Assembly: GCA_029934755.1 (NCBI GenBank)
Contig: JAOZLQ010000010.1
Location: 1 to 26,166 of the forward strand
DNA: 26,166 nt
Origin: Desulfuromusa sp.
Lineage (GTDB): Bacteria; Desulfobacterota; Desulfuromonadia; Desulfuromonadales; Geopsychrobacteraceae
Reading direction: 5' to 3'
Shown here piece by piece: positions 6,954-15,562 of this stretch (position 1 is the first letter of the stretch; each line of letters begins with the position of its first letter). The position numbers and the translations under genes are program-made. The notes beneath the pieces are model-generated. The model saw only the letters and a program-made list of their open reading frames with translations. It searched no databases and was not told where the DNA came from.

Positions 6954-9152
6954 TTAAATAAATAACTTTGTCCCGATCTGGTAAATAGCAACAGCCATTC
7001 CGAACCCTATTGTTGTATTAAAGACTGTGGCAAAAATGGCCCACCGCCAAGATGATTCTTTTGCCATGGCGACAACGGTAACAACACAAGGAGCGTAGAG
7101 CAGCACAAAAACAATCATAGACAAGGCTGTAAATTTGTTCCAGCTGGGATCAACAGCTATTCGGCTGGAAAGGGTATCTGCTGATTCAGGGTCAACATCC
7201 CCCAGAGAATATGCTGTGCCAAAGGTGGATACGATAACTTCTTTAGCGGCGAAACCTCCGACCAGGGCTATATTAGTCCGCCAATCAAAACCAGCTAATT
7301 GACTGAGTGGTTCCAGAGAACTTCCGATTCTTCCAGCTAATGAATAACGTAGTGCTGTTTGCCCCTCATGATTGCTGATCTCTAGTAACGCTAGTTCCCG
7401 TTTCGTATTGTCTTGGATTGAACTGGATATAGCCTGTCTTTCCGCGGCAAACTGGTTGACCTGTCCCTCGGGTAAGCTTGGAAAGGTCATTGCCGCCCAA
7501 AGTAGAATTGAAACGGCCAGAATAACTGTTCCTGCTTTTTTAATGTATTGCCAAGTACGTTCCCAGGTATGAATATAAATTCCACGTAAGGTCGGTAGGC
7601 GATAAGGGGGCAGTTCCATAATGAAAGGGGTAGATTTTCCCCTGATTATGGTAGAACGGACCAGCTTAGCTACCAATAAAGCCATAACCCAAGCAAATAG
7701 AGTGATTGAAAACATCATCTGCGCTTTATATTCAGAGAAAAATGCGGCAACCAGTAGCATAAAAACAGGTAATTTTGCTCCACAGGGCATAAATGGTGCG
7801 GTCAGCAATGTTGCTAGTTTTTCTTTGGGGCTGCGAAGGGTGCGAGTTGCCATAACTCCCGGAACGGCGCAGCCACCAGCGATTCCTCCAGAGATAATAA
7901 ATGGCATGGCTGAATAGCCATGTAGCCCAAAAATCCTTAGAACGCGATCGAGCATATAGGCAACGCGCGCCATATAACCGGAATCTTCAAGGAATGAAAT
8001 CATCAGAAACATGATGGCAATCAGTGGTACAAACCCCATAACGCCACCAACTCCATCAATAATCCCGGAAACGACAAGTGATTGGAGTAATCCTTCAGGA
8101 ATCAGTTTGGTTGCTGATGTGGAAATCCAGGCAAAGAAACTCTCCAGCCAGCCCATGGGGATTTCACCTAAACTAAAAGTAATTTGAAACATAGCGTAGA
8201 GAATAGCCACCATCAGTACCGGTCCGAGATAACGGTTAACTAGAAATCTGTCGAGCTTTGTGGTGAATTCAATGCGTTCATGTCGTGGTTTTTCTTGAAT
8301 AATAATATTTTGTTTAAGAATGGAATTGATCAGACCGTAGCGATAATCGGCAATGATCGCTTCTGGTGGAATATTGAGTGTTTTTAAACAGTGTTCCCTG
8401 ACATTTTCAATGATGACCATCAGTTGTTCAGCTACCTGGCTATCTTGTTGTCCCAACCGGATGATTTCACTGTCATTTTCCAGATATTTTAGTGCAATCC
8501 AGCGCGCCGGGTAGCGATTTGTCATGAACTGGTGATCCAAAATAATTTTTTCCATCTCATCGAGAGCCAGATCAATATCAGTTCCGTAAGATATTTTTAG
8601 GGGAACCCAAGGTTTTTTTTTGTCTTTGGCTTCATTGATCGCAACTTCAAGCAACTCTAGTTTACCTTGACCAGTGCGGGCAATAGTTTCAACGATGGGA
8701 CAATTGAGTAGTTTAGAAAGTTTCTGTTTGTCAATTCTTAGCCCTTGTTTCTTGACGTCGTCCATCATATTCATTGCCAAAACAACAGGAATTCCCAATT
8801 CAAAGAATTGAACTGCCAAATAAAGATGTCGTTCCAGCATTGTCGCGTCTACAATATCGACGACAATGTCAGGTTTTTCATCAATCAAAAAATTTCGAGC
8901 GACCAATTCTTCTTGTGAGTAGGCTGAGAGTGAATAAGTTCCAGGAAGATCAATCAGTTTCACTCTCGTGTTCTTGATCGTAATACTTCCTTCTTTTCTT
9001 TCAACAGTAATCCCAGGGTAGTTACCAACATGTTGGCGCGCGCCGGTAATCGCGTTAAAAAGAGTCGTTTTCCCCGAATTTGGATTTCCAGCAAGGGCAA
9101 TCGTGGTTTTTGATATTTTTTCAAGTTTCCAAACTTTAGCTGTTGTTTTCAT
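6954..9152 (-). CDS. feoB: Ferrous iron transporter FeoB
   Basis: Inner-membrane Fe(II) uptake protein of 732 residues. The N-terminal G domain shows G1 GNPNSGKT (about 22-29), the switch region with YPGITVER, G3 DLPGT and G4 NMMD. A GDI-like helical stretch leads to a long polytopic membrane part with Gate-type segments, including GGCAVPGVMATRTL and the later PCGAKLPV. The ATG at 9152 overlaps the end of feoA by 17 bases, which suggests translational coupling; a TTG at 9173 in the same frame is less likely. The length is slightly below E. coli FeoB (773), as usual for this group. Controlled with feoA through the Fur box at 9419-9433. Confidence 0.97.
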   Translation of the reverse strand: MKTTAKVWKLEKISKTTIALAGNPNSGKTTLFNAITGARQHVGNYPGITVERKEGSITIKNTRVKLIDLPGTYSLSAYSQEELVARNFLIDEKPDIVVDIVDATMLERHLYLAVQFFELGIPVVLAMNMMDDVKKQGLRIDKQKLSKLLNCPIVETIARTGQGKLELLEVAINEAKDKKKPWVPLKISYGTDIDLALDEMEKIILDHQFMTNRYPARWIALKYLENDSEIIRLGQQDSQVAEQLMVIIENVREHCLKTLNIPPEAIIADYRYGLINSILKQNIIIQEKPRHERIEFTTKLDRFLVNRYLGPVLMVAILYAMFQITFSLGEIPMGWLESFFAWISTSATKLIPEGLLQSLVVSGIIDGVGGVMGFVPLIAIMFLMISFLEDSGYMARVAYMLDRVLRIFGLHGYSAMPFIISGGIAGGCAVPGVMATRTLRSPKEKLATLLTAPFMPCGAKLPVFMLLVAAFFSEYKAQMMFSITLFAWVMALLVAKLVRSTIIRGKSTPFIMELPPYRLPTLRGIYIHTWERTWQYIKKAGTVILAVSILLWAAMTFPSLPEGQVNQFAAERQAISSSIQDNTKRELALLEISNHEGQTALRYSLAGRIGSSLEPLSQLAGFDWRTNIALVGGFAAKEVIVSTFGTAYSLGDVDPESADTLSSRIAVDPSWNKFTALSMIVFVLLYAPCVVTVVAMAKESSWRWAIFATVFNTTIGFGMAVAIYQIGTKLFI

Positions 9153-9390
9153 TGCAGGATTCCAGCCCCTCAACAGTGATATAGTCAGCTTCGCTATTAC
9201 GTAGTGTCAGGGTGTAATTTTTCAGTCGCAGTGAAACAGGGTCTTTCAGAGGAGCCCGGCCAAGCACTTCAATTTCTGTTCCAGGAGATAAGCCCATATC
9301 ACGCAAGCGGCGGCCAATTTCCCCTTGAGCAGTGACTGAGATGATTTTAGCTTTTGTTCCTGTAGTGACTTGGCGTAAAGATTTTGGCAT
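9136..9390 (-). CDS. feoA: FeoA, small SH3-like partner of FeoB
   Basis: 84-residue cytoplasmic protein with the FeoA/SH3-like fold pattern, including RRLRDMGLSPGTEIEVLGRAPL and a closing region that begins VSLRLKNYTLTLR. FeoA proteins help FeoB in Fe(II) uptake. The start at 9390 has an AAGGA Shine-Dalgarno. It is the first gene of the feo operon and overlaps feoB. The leader upstream contains the Fur box. Confidence 0.95.
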   Translation of the reverse strand: MPKSLRQVTTGTKAKIISVTAQGEIGRRLRDMGLSPGTEIEVLGRAPLKDPVSLRLKNYTLTLRNSEADYITVEGLESCNENNS

Positions 9391-9418
9391 AACGGCGGTC
9401 CTTGTTGGAAAATGAAGA

Positions 9419-9433
9419 TGATAATGATTATCA
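9419..9433 (-). promoter_or_regulatory. Fur box
   Basis: Perfect 7-1-7 inverted repeat TGATAAT-G-ATTATCA, matching the classical Fur consensus in all 14 arm positions. It lies between the -10 element at 9445-9450 and the feoA start at 9390, so Fur-Fe(II) bound here would block transcription initiation or early elongation when iron is plentiful. The site itself is seen; regulation by Fur is inferred from the established consensus. Confidence 0.92.
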
Positions 9434-9444
9434 TTTATGGGTGG

Positions 9445-9473
9445 AAATTACAGGAGTTGAGTAGAATAGTCAA
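9445..9473 (-). promoter_or_regulatory. Sigma70 promoter of the feo operon
   Basis: On the minus strand TTGACT (9473-9468) and TAATTT (9450-9445) are 17 bases apart. The expected start near 9438 falls just upstream of the Fur box, giving a leader of about 48 bases to feoA. From here to 9632 I see no gene and no clear terminator for the exporter operon that ends at 9633. Confidence 0.6.
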
Positions 9474-9632
9474 GAAAATAAATATGAAGATAGATGGGTC
9501 TGATATCTAAGTTAAATCACACTGTTAGATGGTATTGTCTAGTAAAGTTATCAGCAAATAATGAGAAAAAAATTCAAGCAGTAATTTTGTATTTAGCAAC
9601 CCATTTCAAAAAGTAATAAGGACTGCAGATGA

Positions 9633-10331
9633 TTATGAGTTCACTTCTGTTGAAATAACTTTCTTATTCTCAATCTTTATTATTCTGTCACAAAGAGGAT
9701 ACATTGCCTCATCGTGGGTCACAATGACAACTGCAACATTTTGGTCGACGGCTATTTTTTTAAGCATCTTTACTACATCAACTGAACGTTTTAAATCGAG
9801 TGCTGCGGTTGGTTCATCTGCCAAGATAATTTCTGGCTTATTTGCCAGTGCTCTTGCAATAGATACCCGTTGATTTTGCCCTCCTGAGAGTTGAGCAGAC
9901 GTAGCATTTGCTTTGTCTGAAATCTCAAAATACTTCAGAAGTTCCATAGCATCTTTCTCTGAATCCTTTTTAGATATACCGTTAGTTTGAGGGACCAGGG
10001 TGACATTTTCTAAAACAGTTAAAAAGGGGATAAGGTGATGAGCTTGGAAAATAAAACCAATTTTTTCTCTGCGTATTTTTCTTGTCTCTTTAGTTAGCCA
10101 TTTATTATCATAAACTTTTTCATCACCTAGATAAATCGTGCCACTTGTTGGTTCTTCAACACACCCTATCATCATCAGAAGAGTTGTTTTACCCGCACCA
10201 CTTGGTGCGGTAAGAGCTACAAGTTCCCCTTTATCAATACTGAATGATGCCCCATCTATCACTTCAACCAGACTTTCACCTTCTCCAAAGTTTTTGATGA
10301 GATTTTCAACGCGAATGCTTTTTTCACTCAT
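9633..10331 (-). CDS. ABC exporter ATPase subunit (LolD/MacB/DevA type)
   Basis: Cytoplasmic ATPase of 232 residues, a single nucleotide-binding domain. Walker A APSGAGKTT (42-50), Q-loop Gln96, signature LSGGQ (148-152), Walker B IILADE (168-173) and switch His206 are all intact, so it should hydrolyse ATP. The ATG at 10331 follows the permease stop by one base and has AGGTGG upstream; an in-frame GTG at 10340 is the alternative. It is the last gene of a four-gene operon with permease, membrane fusion protein and TolC. Separate ATPase and permease genes in the order fusion protein-permease-ATPase resemble DevBCA of cyanobacteria more than fused MacB. The substrate is unknown. Confidence 0.92.
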   Translation of the reverse strand: MSEKSIRVENLIKNFGEGESLVEVIDGASFSIDKGELVALTAPSGAGKTTLLMMIGCVEEPTSGTIYLGDEKVYDNKWLTKETRKIRREKIGFIFQAHHLIPFLTVLENVTLVPQTNGISKKDSEKDAMELLKYFEISDKANATSAQLSGGQNQRVSIARALANKPEIILADEPTAALDLKRSVDVVKMLKKIAVDQNVAVVIVTHDEAMYPLCDRIIKIENKKVISTEVNS

Positions 10332-10332
10332 C

Positions 10333-11478
10333 TTAACCACCTATTGCCGCAGCAGGATCTGCGCTAATTACTTTTTTAACACCTATAAGAGATGATAAAA
10401 TGGCAAAGACTATTATTACGATTAAAAGCATCCAGGCATCAGGCATTTCTAAAACTACTCTCTTGGGGAATTTGTCATAAATAAGATAAGCAAAAATATT
10501 TCCAAATATAAAAGCTATAAAGGCAAGAAGTAGCGTCTCTTGAACAACCATTTTGATTATCAAACTATTGGGTATCCCAATAAGTTTCATAATGGAGATC
10601 TCTTTCATCTTCTCCAAGGTCATTGTATAAATTATAAGTGCAATAATAATTGTAGAAACAGCTACTAAAATAGCGGTGAACATGCCAATTTGTTTAGAAG
10701 ATTTTTCAACTAAATTTTTTGTAAGAATGGTTTTTTGTTCAGCTTTTGTATAAACGCTTTTATGTTTAAATCTCCTTATAGCGTTGGCCACCATATCATT
10801 TGAATAACCTGGTTTTAATGAAGCCACAATGGTGTTCACCATATGTGAATCACGGTTTATTATTCCTCTGGCTTTATCGTTTCTTATGCGGTTATTTGAG
10901 TATGAAAATTGTAATTCTTGTGCATCTTTGAGACTTATATAGACCAATGAATCGCCACCAGATGAAACCGTTCCCTTTGTAATACCCACAACTTTGAAAT
11001 TATTTCTTCCAAGTTTAATTGTTTCTCCTACCTTAAAACCTGTTTTATCTGTCACAACGATCTCATAGTGACTTCGTTGCAAGGTTCTCCCTGCTATGAT
11101 CCGTTCTGGTTTGATAGCATTGAAACTACCATGTGGATCAAATCCAACAGCCACAACACGCACAGGCTTTGGTGTTGCCGGAAGTTGAATGTTTTGAAAT
11201 GTTAAAGCCCCAGCCTTATCCACTCCGTCTATAGCGCGTAAAGTCTCTTTCAGACTTTCATGTATTCTTGAAGCTTCTGCAAATGGACCAAGTGTATCTT
11301 CTTGAACGACCCATAAATCAACATCTAGGTCATTAAGTAGTATTTGTGCATCAACTATCATTCCACGATAAACGCCTATCATGATAAGTACGATGCCCAG
11401 TAGCATTCCTACACCCATAGAAGTAACAATAAATTTGCCTAAGCTATGAGCTATATCTTTTTGTGCCAGATTAATCAT
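10333..11478 (-). CDS. ABC exporter permease, FtsX/MacB/DevC type
   Basis: 381 residues. One transmembrane helix at about 16-36, then a periplasmic domain of roughly 220 residues (MacB-PCD-like), then three helices in the last 125 residues. That is the four-helix type VII ABC layout of MacB, LolC/E and DevC. The start ATG overlaps the fusion-protein stop by one base (TGATG), showing tight coupling. In this class the permease does not move substrate through the membrane; it couples ATP use in the cytoplasm to movements that push periplasmic substrate out through TolC. Whether the substrate is a drug, lipid, peptide or siderophore cannot be told. Confidence 0.9.
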   Translation of the reverse strand: MINLAQKDIAHSLGKFIVTSMGVGMLLGIVLIMIGVYRGMIVDAQILLNDLDVDLWVVQEDTLGPFAEASRIHESLKETLRAIDGVDKAGALTFQNIQLPATPKPVRVVAVGFDPHGSFNAIKPERIIAGRTLQRSHYEIVVTDKTGFKVGETIKLGRNNFKVVGITKGTVSSGGDSLVYISLKDAQELQFSYSNNRIRNDKARGIINRDSHMVNTIVASLKPGYSNDMVANAIRRFKHKSVYTKAEQKTILTKNLVEKSSKQIGMFTAILVAVSTIIIALIIYTMTLEKMKEISIMKLIGIPNSLIIKMVVQETLLLAFIAFIFGNIFAYLIYDKFPKRVVLEMPDAWMLLIVIIVFAILSSLIGVKKVISADPAAAIGG

Positions 11479-12617
11479 CAGTTAATATTCATTCCCTCTT
11501 TGAGGGCTTTATTGTGTGGCGAAGCTATTAAAATTTTAACATCGGTATTGAGTCCTGAAATGCCCAATTCTTTTTCACCTCTTGCGATTATTTCTACTTC
11601 ATGGAAATGTGCTTTGTCGGTTTGTTTTATCCAAAGGCCGATTTTTTCACCTTGGTAAGCAATAGCCGTTGAGGGGACTTTTACGATATCTGTAAAGCGC
11701 TCAGTTGTAATAATTACTTCTGCTTGTTCATTGATATAAAAAGGTATCGGCAACTTATCAAAGGCAATATTTACTTCTCTCTCTTGTGTTATTGCATCAG
11801 TCTGAGCCACGATGCGCTTGACGTAACCGTTAAACGTTTTATCGTTTTGTGACCGAAGTGTTATGTTGGTTTTTTGCCCTACTTTAATCTTGCCACTTAT
11901 CTTTTCATCAATGTACGCCTTAATCCAAACAGTTTTTGGATCAACGATTCTTAGGATGCTTTGCGATGGTGTAACCGTTTGGGAAACTTCAGCTTGTTTT
12001 GCGATAACATACCCTGAAACTGGTGCAAATATTTTATACCGAGACAGTTTAACCTTTAGCGATTCCACACCTTTTCTCGCCCGTTCAATTTCTATTTTTA
12101 CAGAGTTGCTGCGCGCGTAAGATGCTTCTATCTGAGCAGTAATTGTATCCAGATCAGCTTTTGTTTTGTCATACTCAGCTTGTGAAACAAAAGATTGATT
12201 GCGTAATTTTGCATAGCGTTCATAAGTTATTAACGCGAGATTTTTTTGTATTTTTAAACTTTTAAGCTCTTGTTGAGTAGCTTCTAGTTCGGAGATTGTT
12301 TTACTAACGGAAATTTTAGCGGCATCTAAAAGTTCTGGTATGTCAACGGTATCCATTGTTATAAGTAAATCGCCTTTTTTTACCCACAGACCTTCATCAC
12401 TTAAAATTGATATGATTTTACCACCCATTTGAGCATCGATGGAGTAGATATTTTTCGCACCAACATTACCAATGCCAAAAACGCTAACATCAATAGAACC
12501 GATTTCGGGTGAAATGGTTTTAAATGTGGATTTTGGGATGTATACTTTGTTGTAAAATGTTAAACTGCTGATACCTATAACTGCTAAAATGATTAGATAT
12601 TTAATGACTTTATTCAC
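11478..12617 (-). CDS. Periplasmic membrane fusion protein (MacA/HlyD/DevB type)
   Basis: 379 residues. An N-terminal signal/anchor helix (about 5-22) is followed by a first beta/lipoyl half-motif (GGKIISILSDEGLWVKKGD), a long alpha-helical hairpin at about 90-195, the second lipoyl half (FAPVSGYVIAKQAEVSQTV), a beta-barrel domain and a membrane-proximal domain. This is the adaptor that joins an inner-membrane transporter to TolC. The start is a GTG that overlaps the TolC stop in GTGA, with AAGGGA upstream. The length matches MacA (about 370). Confidence 0.92.
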   Translation of the reverse strand: MNKVIKYLIILAVIGISSLTFYNKVYIPKSTFKTISPEIGSIDVSVFGIGNVGAKNIYSIDAQMGGKIISILSDEGLWVKKGDLLITMDTVDIPELLDAAKISVSKTISELEATQQELKSLKIQKNLALITYERYAKLRNQSFVSQAEYDKTKADLDTITAQIEASYARSNSVKIEIERARKGVESLKVKLSRYKIFAPVSGYVIAKQAEVSQTVTPSQSILRIVDPKTVWIKAYIDEKISGKIKVGQKTNITLRSQNDKTFNGYVKRIVAQTDAITQEREVNIAFDKLPIPFYINEQAEVIITTERFTDIVKVPSTAIAYQGEKIGLWIKQTDKAHFHEVEIIARGEKELGISGLNTDVKILIASPHNKALKEGMNIN

Positions 12618-13876
12618 GATATCTTTCCCTTTAGATAATCAATTCGATTTATTGCGATACTTCTTGAGTAGTAGGCTTCAAGTATCCCAAGTTCCGCATT
12701 TAAAATAAGTGAATTTGCATCAAGAATTTCTATATAGGTTGCAAGTCCCTCTTTGTAACGTGCTTCAATGACTTTTTTTGTCTTATTTGCTGAACTTTGC
12801 TGGGCTTGTTTTGCTTCTATGGTTTTATTGTATTTTTTAATATCAATTAATAGCGTGCCGATTTCTTCTGTGAGTGACAATATTTTTGATTTTTTTTGTT
12901 CATGAGCAGTTTGTATTCCAAGCTGAGACTTTTGTTTTTCAATATTTATTTTGCCACCACTATAAAGTGGCATGTTAAATGTTATGCCGATAAGTTTTGC
13001 ATCATAACTATTTAATGTATCAAAGTAATTATATGATGCGATGATGTCAAATGAACCATATTGTGATCCTTTTGCAGCTTTATACAGTAATCTATTTTTA
13101 TCTATAGTTTGAGTACCTATCTTTATTTGGTAATTACTATCTAGAATATTATTTTGTAAATTGTCATCATAAAGGTACTCATTCTTGACTGCAGAAAATT
13201 CTAATGATGTGTCTTTCTCTATTTCTTTACCCATAAGCAGTGATAATGATGTTTTTGTCTTTTCATACGCAGCCATAGCAGTAGTTAAATTATCCTCAGC
13301 GACGTAAACAGATGATAGAAAACGACTCGCATCGGCCTCCGTTCTCAACCCTTCGATGACAAGTGCTTGTGCTTGAGCATAATAAGCTGCTTTGGTTTGC
13401 AAATCTTTTTGTCTTACAGCAATTGCTTCTTTTTGGACAACCATTAAGCCATAAAAAGTTTTTACCTTGTATACCATTAGAGCTTTAGCGTCTTGAAGTG
13501 TGAGTTTTGATATTTCTTCATCCACTTTGGAGGCTTGAATGATTGATGATGTTTTAGCAAAATCCCAAATTTTTTGTTTTAAACTCACTCCAATACCCCA
13601 ACCATCTTCATCAAGGGTACGAAATGATCCATTTATAGGAAGGGTGTACGTTTGTAAGGGATTATATTCAGAATGCAGGTTTATTTGGGGCCGAGTCTCA
13701 GCATAGGATGAATCATAATTCTTTTGTGATTGACTGACTTTGAGTACAAAAGATTTTATATCTGGATGGTTCGCGAGGGTTTTATTGATACTTTCTTGCA
13801 GCGTAAGTGTCTCTGCATGAATTTCACATGCGAAAAGGGTAATTATAAGTAACGCGAACAGTAGTTTTTTTTTCAT
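12614..13876 (-). CDS. TolC-family outer-membrane efflux protein
   Basis: 420 residues. A signal peptide (about 1-22, ending in IHA before ETLTL) precedes two OEP repeats, each a long helical hairpin joined by beta strands (for example the strand segment GSFDIIASYNYFD). The start at 13876 has AGGAAA upstream; the ATG at 13897 would extend it by seven residues in front of the signal peptide. First gene of the exporter operon, so the system brings its own outer-membrane channel. Base composition is strikingly AT-rich: I count 20 G+C in 13021-13080 and 16 in 13141-13200, against 28 in 17041-17100 of the potassium channel gene. The 120 bases upstream contain no convincing sigma70 promoter. Confidence 0.92.
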   Translation of the reverse strand: MKKKLLFALLIITLFACEIHAETLTLQESINKTLANHPDIKSFVLKVSQSQKNYDSSYAETRPQINLHSEYNPLQTYTLPINGSFRTLDEDGWGIGVSLKQKIWDFAKTSSIIQASKVDEEISKLTLQDAKALMVYKVKTFYGLMVVQKEAIAVRQKDLQTKAAYYAQAQALVIEGLRTEADASRFLSSVYVAEDNLTTAMAAYEKTKTSLSLLMGKEIEKDTSLEFSAVKNEYLYDDNLQNNILDSNYQIKIGTQTIDKNRLLYKAAKGSQYGSFDIIASYNYFDTLNSYDAKLIGITFNMPLYSGGKINIEKQKSQLGIQTAHEQKKSKILSLTEEIGTLLIDIKKYNKTIEAKQAQQSSANKTKKVIEARYKEGLATYIEILDANSLILNAELGILEAYYSRSIAINRIDYLKGKIS

Positions 13877-13998
13877 AATTTTCCTGATCTGATTCAATTG
13901 ATACAGATATGTCTTGTTGTTTTTGAGTTTTTCACGAAAATAGGTATAACCAAAGGAAGATTAGCTAATTTATCTATGTCTCGACTGGAACGATAAAG

Positions 13999-15354
13999 CT
14001 ATTCCAGCAGGTCAACAATTTTGTCTGCCATGCCTGTGTAACTGGCTGGTGTCATTTCAAGTAGACGTTGTTTATCTGCTGATTCAAGAGCCAGACTTTC
14101 GACAAAGCTGTGGATGGTGGCCTGGCTAATTTTCTGTCCGCGAGTGAGCTCTTTCAGTTTTTCGTAGGGTTTTTCTATGCCAGCTTTACGCATGATTGTC
14201 TGAATGGGCTCAGCCAGAATCTCCCAGGCATTGTCCAAATCTCTTGCGAGATTCTGTTCATTCAATTTCAACTTACCCAAGCCCTTAAGTGTCGATTGGT
14301 AGGCTATCATACTGTAACCAAAGCCAACTCCCATATTGCGCAAAACGGTGGAGTCGGTCAAGTCGCGTTGCAGGCGTGAAATCGGCAGTTTCGTAGATAA
14401 ATGCTGAAAAATAGCGTTGGCTAAACCGCAATTCCCTTCTGAATTTTCAAAGTCGATGGGATTAACCTTGTGCGGCATAGTTGATGAACCAACCTCACCT
14501 TTTATAGTTTTCTGACCAAAATAACCCATCGAGATATAGGTCCACATATCACGATTGAAATCGAGAAGGATGGTATTCCAGCGAGTCAGGGTATCAAATA
14601 ATTCGGACATGTAATCGTGTGGTTCAATTTGGGTGGTAAATATATTTTGATTTAGACCCAGTTTTGTCTCGATTACATTTTTTGTTAATTTGATCCAGTT
14701 AATGTCTGGGTAGGCGGCAAGGTGGGCGTTGAAGTGACCGACTGCCCCGTTAAGTTTCCCCAATAGATCAATGGATGAAACTTTATCACTCTGTTTCTGT
14801 AAGCGTTGAGCAAAAACTGCCAGTTCTTTTCCAATCGTAGTGGGGGAGGCGGTCTGCCCGTGGGTACGTGCGAGCATCGGAACTGTTTTGAATTCTCTGG
14901 CTAGATTGCTGATATTTTTGATGATTAGCTGTTGTTGAGGTTTCAATACTGTCAATCCATCTTTCAGCATCAGAGCATGGGATAGATTATTGATATCCTC
15001 AGAAGTACATGCAAAATGAATAAATTCAGAGATTTCATTAAGGGATGTATCAACAATCTGTTCTTTTAAATAATACTCGACTGCTTTAACATCATGATTT
15101 GTGATTGCCTCAATTTTTTTAATTTTTTCAGCTTCAGCGGGAGTGAAGTCAGAAATGATATTGTGTAACTTTTGTTCTTCATCTGCAGTTAAGGTTCGAC
15201 ATTCAGGGATTGCTTCTTCAGCACAAAGAGTGATTAACCACATCACTTCAACTTTAACTCGGTTCTTGAGTAAAGCATATTCAGAAAAGCATTCACTTAA
15301 GCCACTGACCTTTGAGGCATAACGGCCATCAATCGGGCTGATTGCTGTAATCAT
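13999..15354 (-). CDS. purB: Adenylosuccinate lyase
   Basis: Enzyme of purine synthesis that releases fumarate both from SAICAR (giving AICAR) and from adenylosuccinate (giving AMP). 451 residues, close to E. coli PurB (456) and of the same subgroup. It shows TSEDINN near residue 117, the catalytic-His motif ARTHGQTASPTTIGKE, and the fumarase-superfamily signature loop GSSTMPHKVNP with its catalytic serine. Start at 15354 with a strong AAGGAG. A sigma70-like promoter lies at 15387-15415. It is transcribed toward the exporter operon with about 120 bases between; no terminator is obvious there, so read-through is possible. Confidence 0.97.
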   Translation of the reverse strand: MITAISPIDGRYASKVSGLSECFSEYALLKNRVKVEVMWLITLCAEEAIPECRTLTADEEQKLHNIISDFTPAEAEKIKKIEAITNHDVKAVEYYLKEQIVDTSLNEISEFIHFACTSEDINNLSHALMLKDGLTVLKPQQQLIIKNISNLAREFKTVPMLARTHGQTASPTTIGKELAVFAQRLQKQSDKVSSIDLLGKLNGAVGHFNAHLAAYPDINWIKLTKNVIETKLGLNQNIFTTQIEPHDYMSELFDTLTRWNTILLDFNRDMWTYISMGYFGQKTIKGEVGSSTMPHKVNPIDFENSEGNCGLANAIFQHLSTKLPISRLQRDLTDSTVLRNMGVGFGYSMIAYQSTLKGLGKLKLNEQNLARDLDNAWEILAEPIQTIMRKAGIEKPYEKLKELTRGQKISQATIHSFVESLALESADKQRLLEMTPASYTGMADKIVDLLE

Positions 15355-15386
15355 TATTTAGACTCCTTTAGTGCTGTTGAGTGGGC

Positions 15387-15415
15387 ACTATAACTGTGGC
15401 TGATTGTCCCCGCAA
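15387..15415 (-). promoter_or_regulatory. Candidate sigma70 promoter of purB
   Basis: On the minus strand TTGCGG (15415-15410) and TATAGT (15392-15387) are 17 bases apart, giving a leader of about 26 bases. No PurR-like palindrome is evident. Confidence 0.5.
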
Positions 15416-15477
15416 CCATTTATCAGCCTTGCTGTTGAAAATAAGATAAATGTCCACCTGAGCCTGCACGATGTGTT

Positions 15478-15505
15478 TTGACTGGTAAGTGAGAGGTATT
15501 ACTAT
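15478..15505 (+). promoter_or_regulatory. Weak candidate promoter of the potassium channel gene
   Basis: TTGACT (15478-15483), a 16-base spacer and TACTAT (15500-15505), about 57 bases before the ATG at 15563. The -35 is good, the -10 matches only four of six. Confidence 0.3.
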
Positions 15506-15562
15506 TAACATGTCACAGTCGCTGGCTGATCTTACTTTTTTATATCTGACTTGCTGGAGCCT

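Noticed and set aside
13985..14007. Six-base inverted repeat (CTGGAA/TTCCAG) around the purB stop codon
   Set aside because: The stem is short, overlaps coding sequence, has an 11-base loop and no T run, so it is not a credible terminator.
15381..15399. GGGCAC-like sequence resembling the -24 part of a sigma54 promoter
   Set aside because: The -12 element lacks the required GC at the right distance, and the same bases fit a better sigma70 promoter for purB on the other strand.
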